This document shows, in pieces, positions 23,391-36,055 of a stretch of DNA of 64,000 bases. The notes beneath the pieces were generated by a model. The model worked only from the letters and a program-made list of their open reading frames with translations. It had not been told where the DNA came from and made no database searches. This stretch comes from Gordius sp. MW1 (taxonomy: Eukaryota; Nematomorpha; Gordioida; Gordea; Gordiidae). The stretch covers positions 12,670,413-12,734,412 of the forward strand of contig OZ038533.1 of assembly GCA_964036665.1 (NCBI GenBank), read 5' to 3'. Each line of letters starts with the position of its first letter. Positions within the stretch are counted from its first letter, which is position 1. Position numbers and translations under genes: made by a program.

Positions 23391-26300
23391 CAAGAGAAAG
23401 GCAACAGTACATCATCTCAAGAAAACCTACTAAGTCATAATAATACCCTCAACAAAAAGTCTAAATTATTGATAAATGCATCAACCCCTCTAAGGTCCGA
23501 AAGGTAAAACTCGCTATTTTTTATAAATTTATATTATTGTGGATTAGGGTATATGAGACTTATTTGACAGTCAAAGGTGCAGCATTTAAAATCCCAAGCA
23601 CACAATCACATTTAAAATACTCAAATTCTTATATGGGTAATTTAAAATTGTTGCTTTACAAAAAAAATTTCTTAAATCATTTATTAAACTCTTTGTTATT
23701 CTAATTAGGTGACATTGAACTCCATCTTAAGCAGATCTTAAAGTTGTTGCGGGATGAAGATAGTCTAGCCTTGGTGAGTTTTTTATTCAATAAGTAATAC
23801 TAACATTATTAATTTAATATTTTATCACTTATATGCCATTTTTATTAAACTTGCTTATCTAAATTAAAAAGCTAAAAATAGGTATTGTTGTTTTTTACTC
23901 ATGATATCCGATCTTAAAAAAACATTTGCCAAATAGTTAAATTTCTATTTAACTATAATAAAGGCCACGTGATAGAATTTAGCCATATCATTTAAAGAGT
24001 CTCTTTATCAACCACAATGTTAATGTCATTTCTCCCTTGTACGCTTGACTTTTTCCCTAACTTTTATCAAACTTGAGTTTGGCCATAAAGCTAGTTTCAA
24101 ATTGAGGAGTAAAAGGAGGATAGTTTTGCCATAATTTAGTTTGGGATAGCAATCTATTTTTGAAATTTTTGTTCATGATTATCTCTTGCCGTAATTCTCT
24201 CTAAGGCCTCCATTTTTATATAATGGCTTTATTAAGAAAAGGAATATAAACAATGTCAAAAAAATTATTAGCTTTAGCGAAGCTTTTAGGAATTTAGCCA
24301 AGATTTTAAACTACATTTATTGTTTGACCAAACTTTTGTGATTTGTTTTGGTTGGGCTTACATGGGCTTAGGAAATGGGAGACAAGGTCCTTGAATCACA
24401 AAAATTTTAAAAAAATTATTATATGCTTTTCCTCAAACATTAATGTCCCCGTTGTTTTAATTTTAATTACACCATTTGGTTTGATAGATTCTGCATTAGT
24501 AAACTCACATTTTTAAATGAAATCACGATTAGATTCAACTCAAATCTTGCAATTTTAACAATTCACTAAACGATTAATCAAATTATAAAAATACTCATGT
24601 CGCTTGAACTTGCTTTAAATAAGCTTCTTAAGTTTAAGCCACTTAACCCTAGCATGGGTGTAGCCAGGGATGGGCGGCTGCCTCCCTCTAAATCCAAAAA
24701 TTTGTTTAAATTTATTAAAATGATCATTTTGCCCCTCCCTAAGTCATTATTGCCCCCCGAATCTCAATGTTTGATACGCCCATCAACCTCAGATATAACT
24801 AATACATGCTTGTATTAAACATCTTATCATCCTAGGCTGTAAGGTTAGACAGCAATATACCCACGTTCGATCCCTGTTGCAATACAAACCAAAGCGATAT
24901 TATTCCCGAACCAACTTCTGCCAACGACGAAAATCGTGCTGCCACTCCTCGCAAATATCGTTACTTGGTCATAATATCCAGCCCGGCCGTCCTTTCGGTC
25001 GATAACGGGGGAAGCCCAGACCTGAGCCACGCCACTAAATATTTGATATTGGGTATAGATGCCTTCTACCCAACGACCGATCCCATAGCCGGGGGCCGTT
25101 TTAGTGTGGGCCTCGTTCTTCCCTTCGAGCCCCGGAGCACCCGAGTCAATCTGGACGGGGACGGTGGTCTGCTCATAGACGTAGTCGAAGAATATTTTAA
25201 TCTCAACACCACCTCCACGATCGAAACTTTCCATAGCTACAATTACGAGGGGGCTACTCAAGGGAAGCTGGGTAGGCAGCAGGCGCAACAACATTACTTT
25301 ACACCCATCCCCGAAGGAGTAGTTATCGAATCGAACACCACCAATCCCCATGCTAGTTGCTGCAATAGCAACGTAAGTAGTTTGGCTAGAATGGCCAGAC
25401 AACATCACCACTACTTCAAACCCATTTCGGTGCAAGCCATGTGGGCCGCTGTGCAATGCCTCTACAAAATTTTGCACGAAAAAGTGGTTTGGGAGCGGAG
25501 CGCCGATGCTGGCCTCGGGTTGCGCGAGGAGCAGGCCAAGATATCTTACGACGAATGGCTACGTCATTACAGGTTTTAACATTACTCGGCGTGTAATTTG
25601 CTTTACGGGTATAAATTAATTTATATGCACCCGCCCCCTTTTTAATATACTAGCTTTGATAGAATATATTATATTATTTAACTATTTTTTATAGCCATGA
25701 TATAGTAAGTTTTTTTATGCGAGGTTGCCTTTTTAAACCTGCGTTTCTAAGAAGTTTTACTGATTTTACAACTTGTACAATATTCAACTGAATAATCTTT
25801 AGCATCTTTCACTCTTTTAATATTAATGTTTTCCTTATCAGAGGGCAAAAAATGTTGGTCATACATAATTTCTTAAATTATAATTTGCTGTGCTACTATA
25901 GATTATATATAAGGTTTTCAGAGAGAATATTTGTAAAATTGTTTTATTCTAATAATATAGTGTCTATGTGTTAGTTATTTCTAAATTACCATGTTTTAAG
26001 TTTGTCTCCACAGCGAATAAATATCTTTTGTATTTTGAAATTTTTATGAATCTGTTCACTTTTTATCCTTTGCCTGCCCCCAAAATTAAGAACCTTATGT
26101 ATAGGGTACAACAAATTTGCCGTGTTAACCCATTCAAATGTGAGAAATATAAATACAATTTTAAGTGCTTTAAATTGATTAATCTTTGGCAAGGGGTTTA
26201 TTGAAAATGGCATACAATGTTATCCTAATTCATGCATTAAACTAACATCATTTTTGAATATTATCTTAACTTTTTTAAGCTCTATATTACTTGATCCAAC

Positions 26301-29268
26301 ATTTTTATTTTATAATTTTCTAAGCCTCCATATAATTTGATTTCAATACGCGACCAAAGTAGTAAATAGTCCAACCGATCAACTTAACATGTTTGTTACT
26401 TTTAACCCTGTATATACCTTACTAAGTTACTTATTATTTGACTGGCAATAAATATGGCGTAATGCTTAACGAGCCTAAAACTCGCCACCCACCGATATTT
26501 CACCATTTATTTACTCACACTAATAGTATCTTGAAAATGATGTGAAAATAAGTAATGATAACTCTGTAAAATGCATAAAGACTGGGCGGCCACAGCCGAG
26601 CCCTGACTGCAGATGCATTAGCCTTCAGGGAATGGCACACTCTCGCCCCTGCCGACGAATCTTCATCGAGTAAATTGTACTACGACCTCGCCTTGGAAAC
26701 CTCAACCATCCCCCCTTCCGCTTTCTTCCTGCAACCCTTTTACAAAAATAGCACGCACAGCGACAAGCAATCCATTACTGCCGTGGAAAGAGACGAGGTT
26801 TATTTCGAAATTAATTAAATATAAATTTTAATTTCTTAATTATCGGGAATCGAATATCGAATCATAAATTAAAATTTTGGTTTATATGTCTGCCGTTTGA
26901 GCTTACCATTCTAGTGCGTGTTTGAGTGTGTAACGGTATTAAGATTGTTATAAATTAATTTTCCATTACGATAAAAGGGGAAAGTTGTATATTGAATAAA
27001 AATTGTTGTGTTTTGTAAAAAATATTTTACATTGCATTTATCGTCGGGGCCATGACCTTAATTCTACATCTCACATATCTATCACACATTTGGGAAACGC
27101 GTCATAGTTTTGGGTGGATTTTGTAATGAGTTTCTATGAGTTTTAAGGTGAATATATTCCTTCTTTGTTGCCATTTGTCCTTGAATCAAGTATGTTTAAA
27201 ATGCGGCAATGCGGTTTGTGGAATTTAGCTAGATTTTAACGTTTAAAAGAAATTTAGTCTGAAATCATCATTTATTTTTCAATGTTATGTAAAATATTTC
27301 ACACAACAGCTCCCCCTAAAAAGCGATTCGCAAGAGGAAAACCAAGATATTAATACCGAGACGAGCAGTAGTTGGATGAAGTTTGCCGGGCAACGTCAAG
27401 CCATCAAGGAATGCCTGAAAGATATCATGACGGCCGTGGATTTGGAGGATGTGACTTGTAGATTTATCAGGAATCGGCTAGAATCTCAAATGGGCCCATT
27501 GCTTAGCCCAAATCTCAAATCTTTCGTCGACGAACAAGTGATGATTATACTGGGTCAGATGGAAACTTCCACCAAAATCTTTGATTACTTATACCTCGGG
27601 AGCGAATGGAACGCCTCTAATTTGGACGAACTCAAAAATAATGGGTATTATATATATTGCGTTTAAACCTGCGTGGGCTTTTGAGATCTATATAATAAAG
27701 CCATTTTTGAAACAATTTTGAAAATATGAGAGTCAAGAATTTTACAATTTTTTCTTTTAAAGACTTTCCTAAGCTTGAAGTTAATTATTATAGCCAATAT
27801 TATACCTTATATCACCCTAAATGCAAATCCATTATAAGACAAAATATTAATTGCTATCAAAATATAGTTGACACTAAATTTATAAAAATAAAAGTCATTT
27901 TGTAATTTATACTTATTCTTATACATCACTTATTGACATATGCCTTCCAACCATAAATTTTGTGCATGATTAGCTTTTAACGAGTAAGATTTGGGCCGGA
28001 CACGCAAATTTCTTTTAGCTTTTAAAGCAGAGCAAATAGCCACGTTTTTGGTACATTAGATTTTTATCTAAATATGTGTCTTTTGAAAATGTTGGCTGGG
28101 CGACGTGCTTTTAAAATGATTGTATTACTATCGATAATTTGGAGATGTATAAATTAAATGTCATGTACCAAATTCTAAGAAATACAAAATTCACCTTTCA
28201 TCACCTGTTAGTTTAGGCATTAAAATACGTCAAAAATTTTTTAATTCGAATAAAAGTTACTAGAGACACACAAATTTTAAACATTTATAAAGGATCGGCT
28301 ACTCAAACATATATAGTATTGTTTGGATTAACGAACGATTTTTATAATTCGCTTTTATTATAAATATTTCTTATATCTACCTCTAAAATTAATGTCCTTA
28401 GGATCGGATACATCCTGAACGTTACAAAAGAGGTGGAAAATTTTTTCCCCGGTCTTTTTATCTACCAAAATATACGCATATCCGACCACGAAAACAGTGA
28501 CCTCCTTCCTCATTGGGATACAACATACAAGTAATAGCTAATTATATGGGCTTAGCCAAGGGGGGGATAGTAAGGGGCGGCTGCCGCCCTCTAAATCCAA
28601 AGATTTGTTGAACTTTTTAAATTATGGCTTAAGTTTCAAAAAATGATCATTTTGCCCCTCCCTAAATTATAATTGCCCCCTTCTAAATCCAATCCTGACT
28701 ACACCCATGGCTAATTTACCAAATTGTTTATAATCGTAAAATAAGAGTTACAGAAAGTTTCAATCTATATGATTAATATGAAGTGAAAATTGTCACATTA
28801 TATCTTAAACACCCTTTCAAGGTTCATAAACAAAGCACGGAGGAGTGGGTCCAAGGTACTGATACACTGCAAGATGGGAGTGAGCCGATCTGCATCCACC
28901 GTTTTGGCATACATAATGAAGCGGAACAATTGCTCTTTAAGCGAAGCCATCGATTTTTTGGCCCAAAAGAGGACTTGTGTTAAGCCTAACGAAGGCTTCC
29001 TGAATCAATTGCAGATATATCAGGGAATATTGGAGGCCAAGTTACATAGCTATGCATTGACGCGATAATTAATTTTTTTCTTCTTCATATTTTAGTCAAA
29101 ATAAGCAAAAATTAATTTGGCGTTCGAAATCGGAAATTAACATCAAAAAAAGTTACGGCGGCGTTGAAAGTATGGAAATAACATCGTCAATTAAAGGAAA
29201 ATATCGCACTATGGACTTTCAAGACGCAGCACAAGAGCATAAAGTAGATAATTGCCCCGATAAACTAG
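23391..29268 (+). CDS. ssh: Slingshot protein phosphatase (nine exons seen, 5' and 3' ends not found)
   Basis: Slingshot dephosphorylates and activates cofilin/ADF at the actin cytoskeleton. Exons: 23391-23503, 23548-23636, 23709-23773, 24836-25572, 26596-26797, 27310-27644, 28402-28530, 28822-29040 and 29096-29268. The reading frame is continuous for about 687 codons. Domains in order: SSH-N region (TVKGAAF, HLKQILKLLRDEDSLAL joined to AVRLDS, NLDGDGG, FKPISVQAMWAA), DEK_C-like helix region (exon 6), and dual-specificity phosphatase (LGSEWNASNL, FFPGLFIYQNI, HCKMGVSRSAS). The catalytic Cys codon is 28868-28870, its Arg is at 28886-28888, and the candidate general acid is in ISDHENSD. The start of the C-terminal tail (LIWRSKSE) is in exon 9. 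Three donors are weak (GTTTTA, GTTTAT, GTTACA); the intron after exon 8 is only 55 bp. Exon 9 ends at a strong GTAAGT, so further tail exons probably exist; reading through gives a stop at about 29306. Confidence 0.93.
24651..24785 (+). mobile_element. CGTAGCC-type MITE, copy 2 (slingshot intron 3)
   Basis: It runs from gggtgtagccaggg through gggcggctgcctccctctaa and cattttgcccctccctaa to gatacgcccat. It is the same family as 45103-45272 and lies about 50 bp upstream of the acceptor of slingshot exon 4. Confidence 0.7.
28547..28711 (+). mobile_element. CGTAGCC-type MITE, copy 3 (slingshot intron 7)
   Basis: It runs from atgggcttagccaaggggg to ctgactacacccatgg, with the family core phrases ggggcggctgccgccctcta and attttgcccctccctaa. 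It occupies more than half of the 291-bp intron between slingshot exons 7 and 8, starting 16 bp after the donor. Confidence 0.75.
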
Positions 29269-29309
29269 GTAAGTTGTGGCGACACTATCCCGGTTTGACC
29301 GATTAGTTA

Positions 29310-30811
29310 GGGTGCAGGGTGATAAAGCAGGAATATCTTTTTGTGATACTTCTAAAATCGCGTTACCAGGGGTGGGGTCTCCCACCTACAATCAAGTATT
29401 TTAAGGAATAAAACTTTGTTTTATGGGATGAAATATGTTTCTGTTACATATAGGTATGTATCTTATTAAAGAATTAAATCTCGTAGGGGTATATATTTTT
29501 ATTTGTGTTTTTAACAAAAAATTTATAGCCCATTAGATTTACTATTAGGTGATACTTGTTAGATTGAATTATTGAAAACAATAGATTTACTATCAAGTAT
29601 GGGGTTTGGGCATTCAATATTGAAATTTGTATACTTTTAATAAGCATATTTATATTTTTAGTCCATCCGTCAAGCTCTATAACCAAGAAATCTCATTCGT
29701 TCAGTGAAATGGGTACTCAAAAGTTACAAAATACTCAATTCTCTCACAAATCTAACACTACATCATTATCCATCCCAAGATTTATAAATAAGAAGAAAAC
29801 GGTTTAGAGATGATGTCTTTTCAAATATATATATCTTATCGTTTCCCTGCCATCTAATCATCGCTCTTCGAAAAGCTTAATATGACGAATTTCCCAATAC
29901 TAACAACGCTTTAAAAGCTCAACCAAGATATAAACGCTTCGATGTAGCTGGTAAATGGAGATAAGTTATCGACACAATGACTTATGAGTTGGCAGTTGTG
30001 ATTTTATGTATCAGGCTTACATAAGGTCTAAAAGGATAGAAGTACCTCAGAAGTTAAAATGAATAGGAGATTTAGATGCAGCTAAAACACAAAACTTCAT
30101 GGTTTTTAGTGGGAGTGAAACAATCTACAAAGAAAAATTATTGAATTTCGATCTCACTCATTTACATTTTCGTGTAAACTTTGCCAAACAGTTGTTAGAC
30201 ATATAAAGGTAATAAGTTATAGTCCAAGCTGATCATTGATTTAAAATATGTTTTAAAATAAATCCTAATATAATTGCTTACATTTTAGATTTAAAAGAGA
30301 AGTCCCCTCTTCTAAATGTTACAAACCTTTGTGTACCAACTCTGCTCACGAACTTTATACCTGCCACCTAATTAATTTCTCAAGAACTATTTAATTGGTG
30401 TATATGATTGAACAAATCTGTTATCGGACAAATGGTCAAACTTTTTAACGTGTATATTTGTTTTACAAATCTTTGGCACTAGCATCTAATCACAAAATCT
30501 TACTACGATGTTTTTAACCGTATTTATTTATTATTATAACAAACTATCTATTGTGTATTTGGTGAGTGTCATTATTTCATAAAAGGGATGACAATTATTT
30601 TTTTTGCGATGTTTTATGGGTTTTGACCGAGGAATCTTTGTTCTAGGTTGAATTTGTAATTATTAAATAATCAGCAACCCAACATATAATTTTTCCCATA
30701 TTTTGATTATGGTTTTTGTAATACAGGGGAAGGGGGGGGGGAAGCGCATGCCTTTATAAATTGATGCGTGGTGTATAAGGATGTGTGGCACACTCGGGAT
30801 ACCACAGATTA
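29310..30811. other. AT-rich region downstream of slingshot
   Basis: This should contain the remaining slingshot C-terminal exon(s) if the GTAAGT at 29269 is used, but no convincing exon was found. A G-run lies near 30730. No other feature was recognised. Confidence 0.4.
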
Positions 30812-32405
30812 CACAGGTCTACAAAAAAAACATCCCTCAATCCGATAGTGAATTTTGCGCTGAAAAATAATATGTTTTTAGTTTTTTTCTACAATTACCA
30901 GTTTTTTAGATATAAGGAGTTGAAAGTCCTTAAGTGCCCTTTTTAAGCCTTTTTGAGGCTATAATGCCACGGCATTTTTAATGTTTAGTGGGAAATAGTA
31001 ATAAATTCATGTAGATTAAAGTTTTATTTATAGGTCTATTCTTTTATTTTTTTTATATCACCTCTCTTTATCAAAATTCGTCCCACGATGTCTGGTAAAC
31101 GGAGTACATTAGAGTTCATACTTCGTACGCGATGTTCTACTAACACATATCTCTCTCCCATCCATCACCTACTCTCCTCTCTTTCTCCTCCACTCCCGCC
31201 CCCTTCATGTGTGCTTGTTTTATTGTGCACGGATCAAATTTTTTTGATCCGATCCGAGGGGTTTTTGAAAAATTTTATATCCATCCGATCAGATCCGAGT
31301 TTTTTAAAATCTAAATCCGATCCGATCCGAGTTTTTTAAAATCTAAATACGATCCGATCCGATCCGAAATTTTAAATTAAAATTTTACGAACATAACTTT
31401 TTATTAATGATTTAATTCAAAATACATAAAAATAAGGTATAGCAATTTTAATAGACCTGAAATAAATATAAAATTTTATTTGACTAATTCCATATTATCA
31501 TATAAAAATAATTAAGAATCTAAATTACGCGTGTGCTTTAAGGAAAGGGGAGATTGTGATTGATAATTTTCGGAGTTGAGTTAAGTTGAGATAGAAAGAG
31601 ATGCGTGTGCTAGAAAGGAAACGAGAGATGCTGATTTATCATTGACACTAGCTCCTTTCTCGCCAAACAAGAAAGTCTAGCTAGGGAAATACTGATAAAT
31701 ATATTAGGGTAAGTTAGGTGAGAGGTGGTATTGGGCATCAAAAATGGTAAATTAAAAAAAGAATGCAAAGATAATTATGAAAAGGTATACTAAAAATTAT
31801 TAATTTAATTAATTAAAACTTATTATTGTTTATTTTAAATTTGAAAATCCGATCCGACTAAAATAAAATGTTCATCCGATCCTATCCGATCCGACTTCCA
31901 AAATTAAAATGTTGATCCGATCCGAGTTCGGACGGATCGGATGTCGGGTCGGATTGATCCGTGCACACCTCTAGTGCTTGTATAGATATGGGGGCGGGAG
32001 TGGAAGAGATGGTGAAAGGGAGAGAGAGATGTGTTAGTAAACAGCGCGTGGCGTGTATAATATGTACTCTAATCTAATGTACTCCTTCTTCTAGACATAG
32101 GACGAGTTTTGATAAGGAGAAGGGGTTTACCAAACGCGTAAATTTGAGTATAAGGGTGATATAAAAAAAGAAGAATGGACCTATAGATGAAACTTTGATC
32201 TACATGAATATATTACTATTTTTCACTAAATATTAAAAATACCATGGCAATTTAACCTTAAAAAGGGTATTTTTGGCACTTTCAAACTCATATATCTTAA
32301 AAGCTGGTAATCGTAGAAAAAACTAAAAACATATTATTTTTCAGCGCAAAATTCTCTATCAGAATTATTGTTCAGATTGCGGGATATTTTTTTTGTAGAC
32401 CTGTG
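30812..32405. mobile_element. Palindromic PIF/Harbinger-like MITE with nested hAT MITE
   Basis: The ends CACAGGTCTACAAAAAAAA and its inverse (ttttttttgtagacctgtg) are flanked by TTA on both sides (30809-30811 and 32406-32408). The two arms of about 410-430 bp are inverted copies with shared landmarks (cagcgcaaaattctctatca; gatgaaactttgatctaca). The arms meet at a centre holding the hAT MITE 31219-31973; without it the element would be about 830 bp. It encodes nothing. Related arms are at 6785-7239, 14921-16290 and 21275-21642. Confidence 0.82.
31219..31973. mobile_element. hAT-like MITE with GATCC arrays, copy 2 (755 bp)
   Basis: The right end is CCGTGCACACCTCTA. The left end is worn (TTTATTGTGCACGG). 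An 8-bp target duplication GTGCTTGT flanks it (31211-31218 and 31974-31981). The subterminal GATCC arrays and AT-rich core closely match copy 1 (15384-16183), apart from a deletion in the core near 31524 and small array-length differences. Confidence 0.9.
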
Positions 32406-32408
32406 TTA

Positions 32409-33004
32409 TTGTATATACAAATTTTGCATATAGTTTTGCAACCATCATACACAATTTTTTGATTTATCACCTCAAAACTTATAAAAGTTAGGATATATTT
32501 TTTATACTAATTTTACTCTTCTTCATCCAAAATAGTTCTTATTTAATGATTGTTTGACATTCCACAGTTATATATAAAAGTAGGGACATTATGCGAATTA
32601 AAATTTAAAGGCAGACGATAAATTCACGTGATTAAATGAGCGCTTAGGATTGGTTATTTGCAGATAGAGCAAAACGATTCTAAAAAAATTTGAGATTCGC
32701 CGAAAGCGCAAAGAACCTTAATGGCGAAGCCAAAATATTAGTATGTGACAGGTTGGACGTATATGTGAAAATTGGAATTCGCTGTTATAGCTTAAATTCA
32801 GCCTGGCAACGCCTTTACGTTTTTTATGGCCCAGCACCTATCACCCTTAATCTCTACAATTTCGTAATTACTGTCCTTTAAGATCAAATCAACCAATCAT
32901 TTTAACCGCGGCGTAAAAACACATGTCTATAATCATCCGTTGATTAAACATTTAAATATAAGATTTTTTAAAAATATATTATTTTTGCTTTTCAACGACG
33001 GTCC
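32409..33004. other. Intergenic stretch before the RTE-like element
   Basis: AT-rich sequence. A 63-codon plus-strand frame (32690-32881) has no recognisable motif and is not supported as a gene. Nothing else was seen. Confidence 0.4.
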
Positions 33005-36000
33005 CAAGCCTGTGTGAAAAAAGTGGAGGGTTGGCGTCAGGTCGGAAGCCGGCTTTAAAAAAGCAACTCCAAACAACAAGGCAGCTTCAAATACGAACTT
33101 ATACCAGAATGCTAGGGCGTCCTCCCCAAACGACGCGCATTGCATCATCCGCCCGTGCAATGTGAAAAGTATACAAGGGTTACCGCCTCACTCACAACGA
33201 AGGCGGTTAAGGAATCTAGTTGTCGAACGGACAAGAGTGGCCAGTTGGAATGTGGGCACGCTGACGGGGAAGAGCATCGAGGTCGCGCAGATGCTAAAAA
33301 GGCGAAGGATACACATAGCGTGTCTACAAGAAACGCGGTGGCATGGAACAAAAGCCACTGAGCTAGGAGATGGTTTCAAGCTATACTACTCGGGTTCCCC
33401 ATCACTGAAGAACGGGGTCGGTATAGTGCTTAGCGATTCCTTTAAGGGCAAGTTAGTCGAAGTCAAACGAAGCTCGGATAGATTGATGTGCATAAAGCTG
33501 GCGGATCAAGGCGGCCTTGTCAATGTTATTTGTGCGTATTCGCCCCAGGTTGGATGTTCCGAAAATGAGAAGGACGAATTCTATGAGAAGCTCGAAAAAG
33601 AAATACGCTACGTGAAGCCTGACGAGAATCTCATCATCGGAGCAGACTTTAATGGGCACGTTGGGAAAGAAAGGGCCGTGTACGAACGAAATCACGGCGG
33701 GCATGGCTATGGGGGGAAGAATAAAGAGGGAGAGAAGTTACTACAGATGGCGCAAGCTTACGATATGGCCATTGATTATCTTCTTTCAGAAGCGTACCGA
33801 ACATTTAGCGACGTACAGCAGTGGGGATCACCTTACACAGGTCGACTACATCCTAGTGAAGCGCAAAAATTTGTGGCAAGTTAAAGATTGCAAGGTTATA
33901 CCGGGGGAAGAAATCGCCAAACAACATCGGCCAGTTGTCCTCGATATAGCAAGAAAGATTTTTTCAGAAAGGAGAAAAGTCTACACACCAAGGACAAAGT
34001 ACGAAAAGCTTAAGGATGATCGTGCAAATGAAGTGTTTCACGCTCGAGCAACTCCGCTCTTGAAGGTTGCAGGCTTGGGGGGCGACATTAACAAAAGGTG
34101 GGACACCGTTGCAAATGTTCTAAAGGAAACGGCCTTTCAAATCTTGGGACGAACTAAGGGCGGCAGAGCTCACAAGCGTGAACTATGGTGGTGGAATGAC
34201 TCGGTCAAAGAGGCTATAGAAGAAAAGAAGGCGTTGTACCTACGATGGTACAAAACGAAGAAAGGAGAAGACTACGTGGCATATCGTGAAGCGAAACGCA
34301 AAGCTAAGATAGCGGTTGCGATAGCGAAGAACGAGGCTTATACCGAGATGCTCGATACCAAGGGCGGCGACATAGTCATGTATAAACTCGCAAAGATTAG
34401 GGAGAAAAAAAAGTCGAGATGTCGGGACACTGAAAGTCATTAAAAGTGAAGAGGGACGAACGTTGTGCAAACCGAAGGAAGTCATCAAAAGATGGAAAGA
34501 TTATTTCCAAAATATGATGAACAAAACGAATGATAGAAGACTGCTAGAGAGGGTGGAACCGAACTCGAACTTGGTTTTACCATTGCAGGCTTATGAAGTA
34601 GGAGCGCAACTAACGAAGATGCGGAAAGGGAAAGCGCTAGGTCCCGATGATTTACCGATCGAAGCTTGGCTTGGGTGCAAAGGAGAAGGAATCGACATAA
34701 TGACAGGCCTATTTAACGCTATGCTGTATGAGAGTTGTATCCCTGACCAATGGAGGGAAAGTACGATCATACCCATATACAAAGGCAAAGGAGACGCGCA
34801 GGAATGTGGCAACTTTAGAGGTATCAAGTTGACCTGCCACTCACTAAAACTACTAGAAAGGGTGCTAGTGAAAAGGCTCATTGACGAAGTATGTCTCTCG
34901 TCTAATCAGTTTGGATTCGTGGCCGGTAAATCAACGATGGATCCAATCTTTGCGTTGAAGCAGACGATGGAAAAATATGGCGACATAAGAAAGAACTTAC
35001 ACATGGTCTTCATCGATTTAGAAAAGGCCTACGATACGGTTCCGAGAGACTTAATATGGTGGTCCCTTAGAGCCAGAAATATACCCGAAGGATATGTTCG
35101 ACTTATCAAGGAAATGTATAATGGCGCGGTTGCATCTGTTAGGACTACCGTAGGAGAAACGAAACCCTAATGATTGGACTACATCAAGGGGCAGTGTTAA
35201 GCCCATTCTTGTTTAATCTAATTATAGATACAATAACAAAGGACTTGCACAAGCCAGCCCCTTGGACTATGCTATATGCCGATGATATTGTCCTATGCGA
35301 TGAAACAAGAGAAGGGGTTTTTCATCAGGCGAAAAAATGGTCAGGTCGTTTTTCGGAATTCGGGTTAAAGGTAGGCGAGAAGAAAACGGTTTACATGCAA
35401 ACGATGGGCGGTAGTCCGCAAATGCACAAAAATGACGGTCCAATGTACACGGAGGTTGATAAGATCACATATCTTGGCTCGCTATTACATCAAGAGGGAG
35501 GATGTACCGCCGAAGTCCATTCTCGGATCAAGAAAGCATGGCTCAAGTGGCGCAGCATCTCCGGTGTCATGTGTGACAAAAAGATACCAATTTGGTTAAA
35601 AAGCAAGGCGTACAAAACCATCGTGCGACCGGTCTTGCTTTACGGGAGCGAAACATGGGCTGTAACCACCGCGGAGGAGAAACTCTTGCAAGTCACGGAA
35701 ATGAGAATGGTGCGATGGAGTTTAGGCTACACCAAGCTGGATCGCAGGACGAACGAATCCTTGATGACGAAGATGGGTATACAAGCGACGAAGGACTTCT
35801 TTAGAGAAAATCGACTTCGGTGGTACGGCCATGTATTACGAAGAGACGAGGACGATGTCACACGGCGAACGCTGGAGATGGACGTGCCTGGAAGAAGAGG
35901 AAGGGGCAGACCACGTGCCACCTGGAAACGACTGGTCGAAAAAAATATGGACGTCAAACAGATGGAAATTGGCATGGCATTTACGCGACTCAGATGGAAG

Positions 36001-36055
36001 AGGCTGCTGAAAACTTACCCTACGTCTGTGATTTTCAACACGATAAAGAAAGAAT
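33005..36055 (+). pseudogene. RTE-like non-LTR retrotransposon, longest copy, frameshifted
   Basis: This is the longest of three related copies. A leader (ggcgtcaggtcggaagccgg) precedes an endonuclease domain in frame 3 (33231-33780: VASWNVGTLTGK, CLQETRWHGTKA, GADFNGHVGKE). The domain continues in frame 1 with QVDYILVKRKN. RT follows in frame 2 (34463-35168: [32 protein letters not shown]) and frame 1 (35170-36000: GLHQGAVLSPFLF, YADDIVL, LYGSETWAVT, GRRGRGRPRATW). Lesions occur near 33770-33800, at an A-run near 34410-34420, and at an in-frame stop at 35168-35170. Catalytic motifs survive, so inactivation is fairly recent. The 3' end shares the gataaagaa motif with the other two copies. Predicted proteins of this type are often annotated as craniofacial development protein 2-like. 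Confidence 0.9.

Noticed and set aside
24845..25477. 210-codon open frame on the minus strand
   Set aside because: It is the antisense of slingshot exon 4; the plus strand carries conserved SSH-N motifs.
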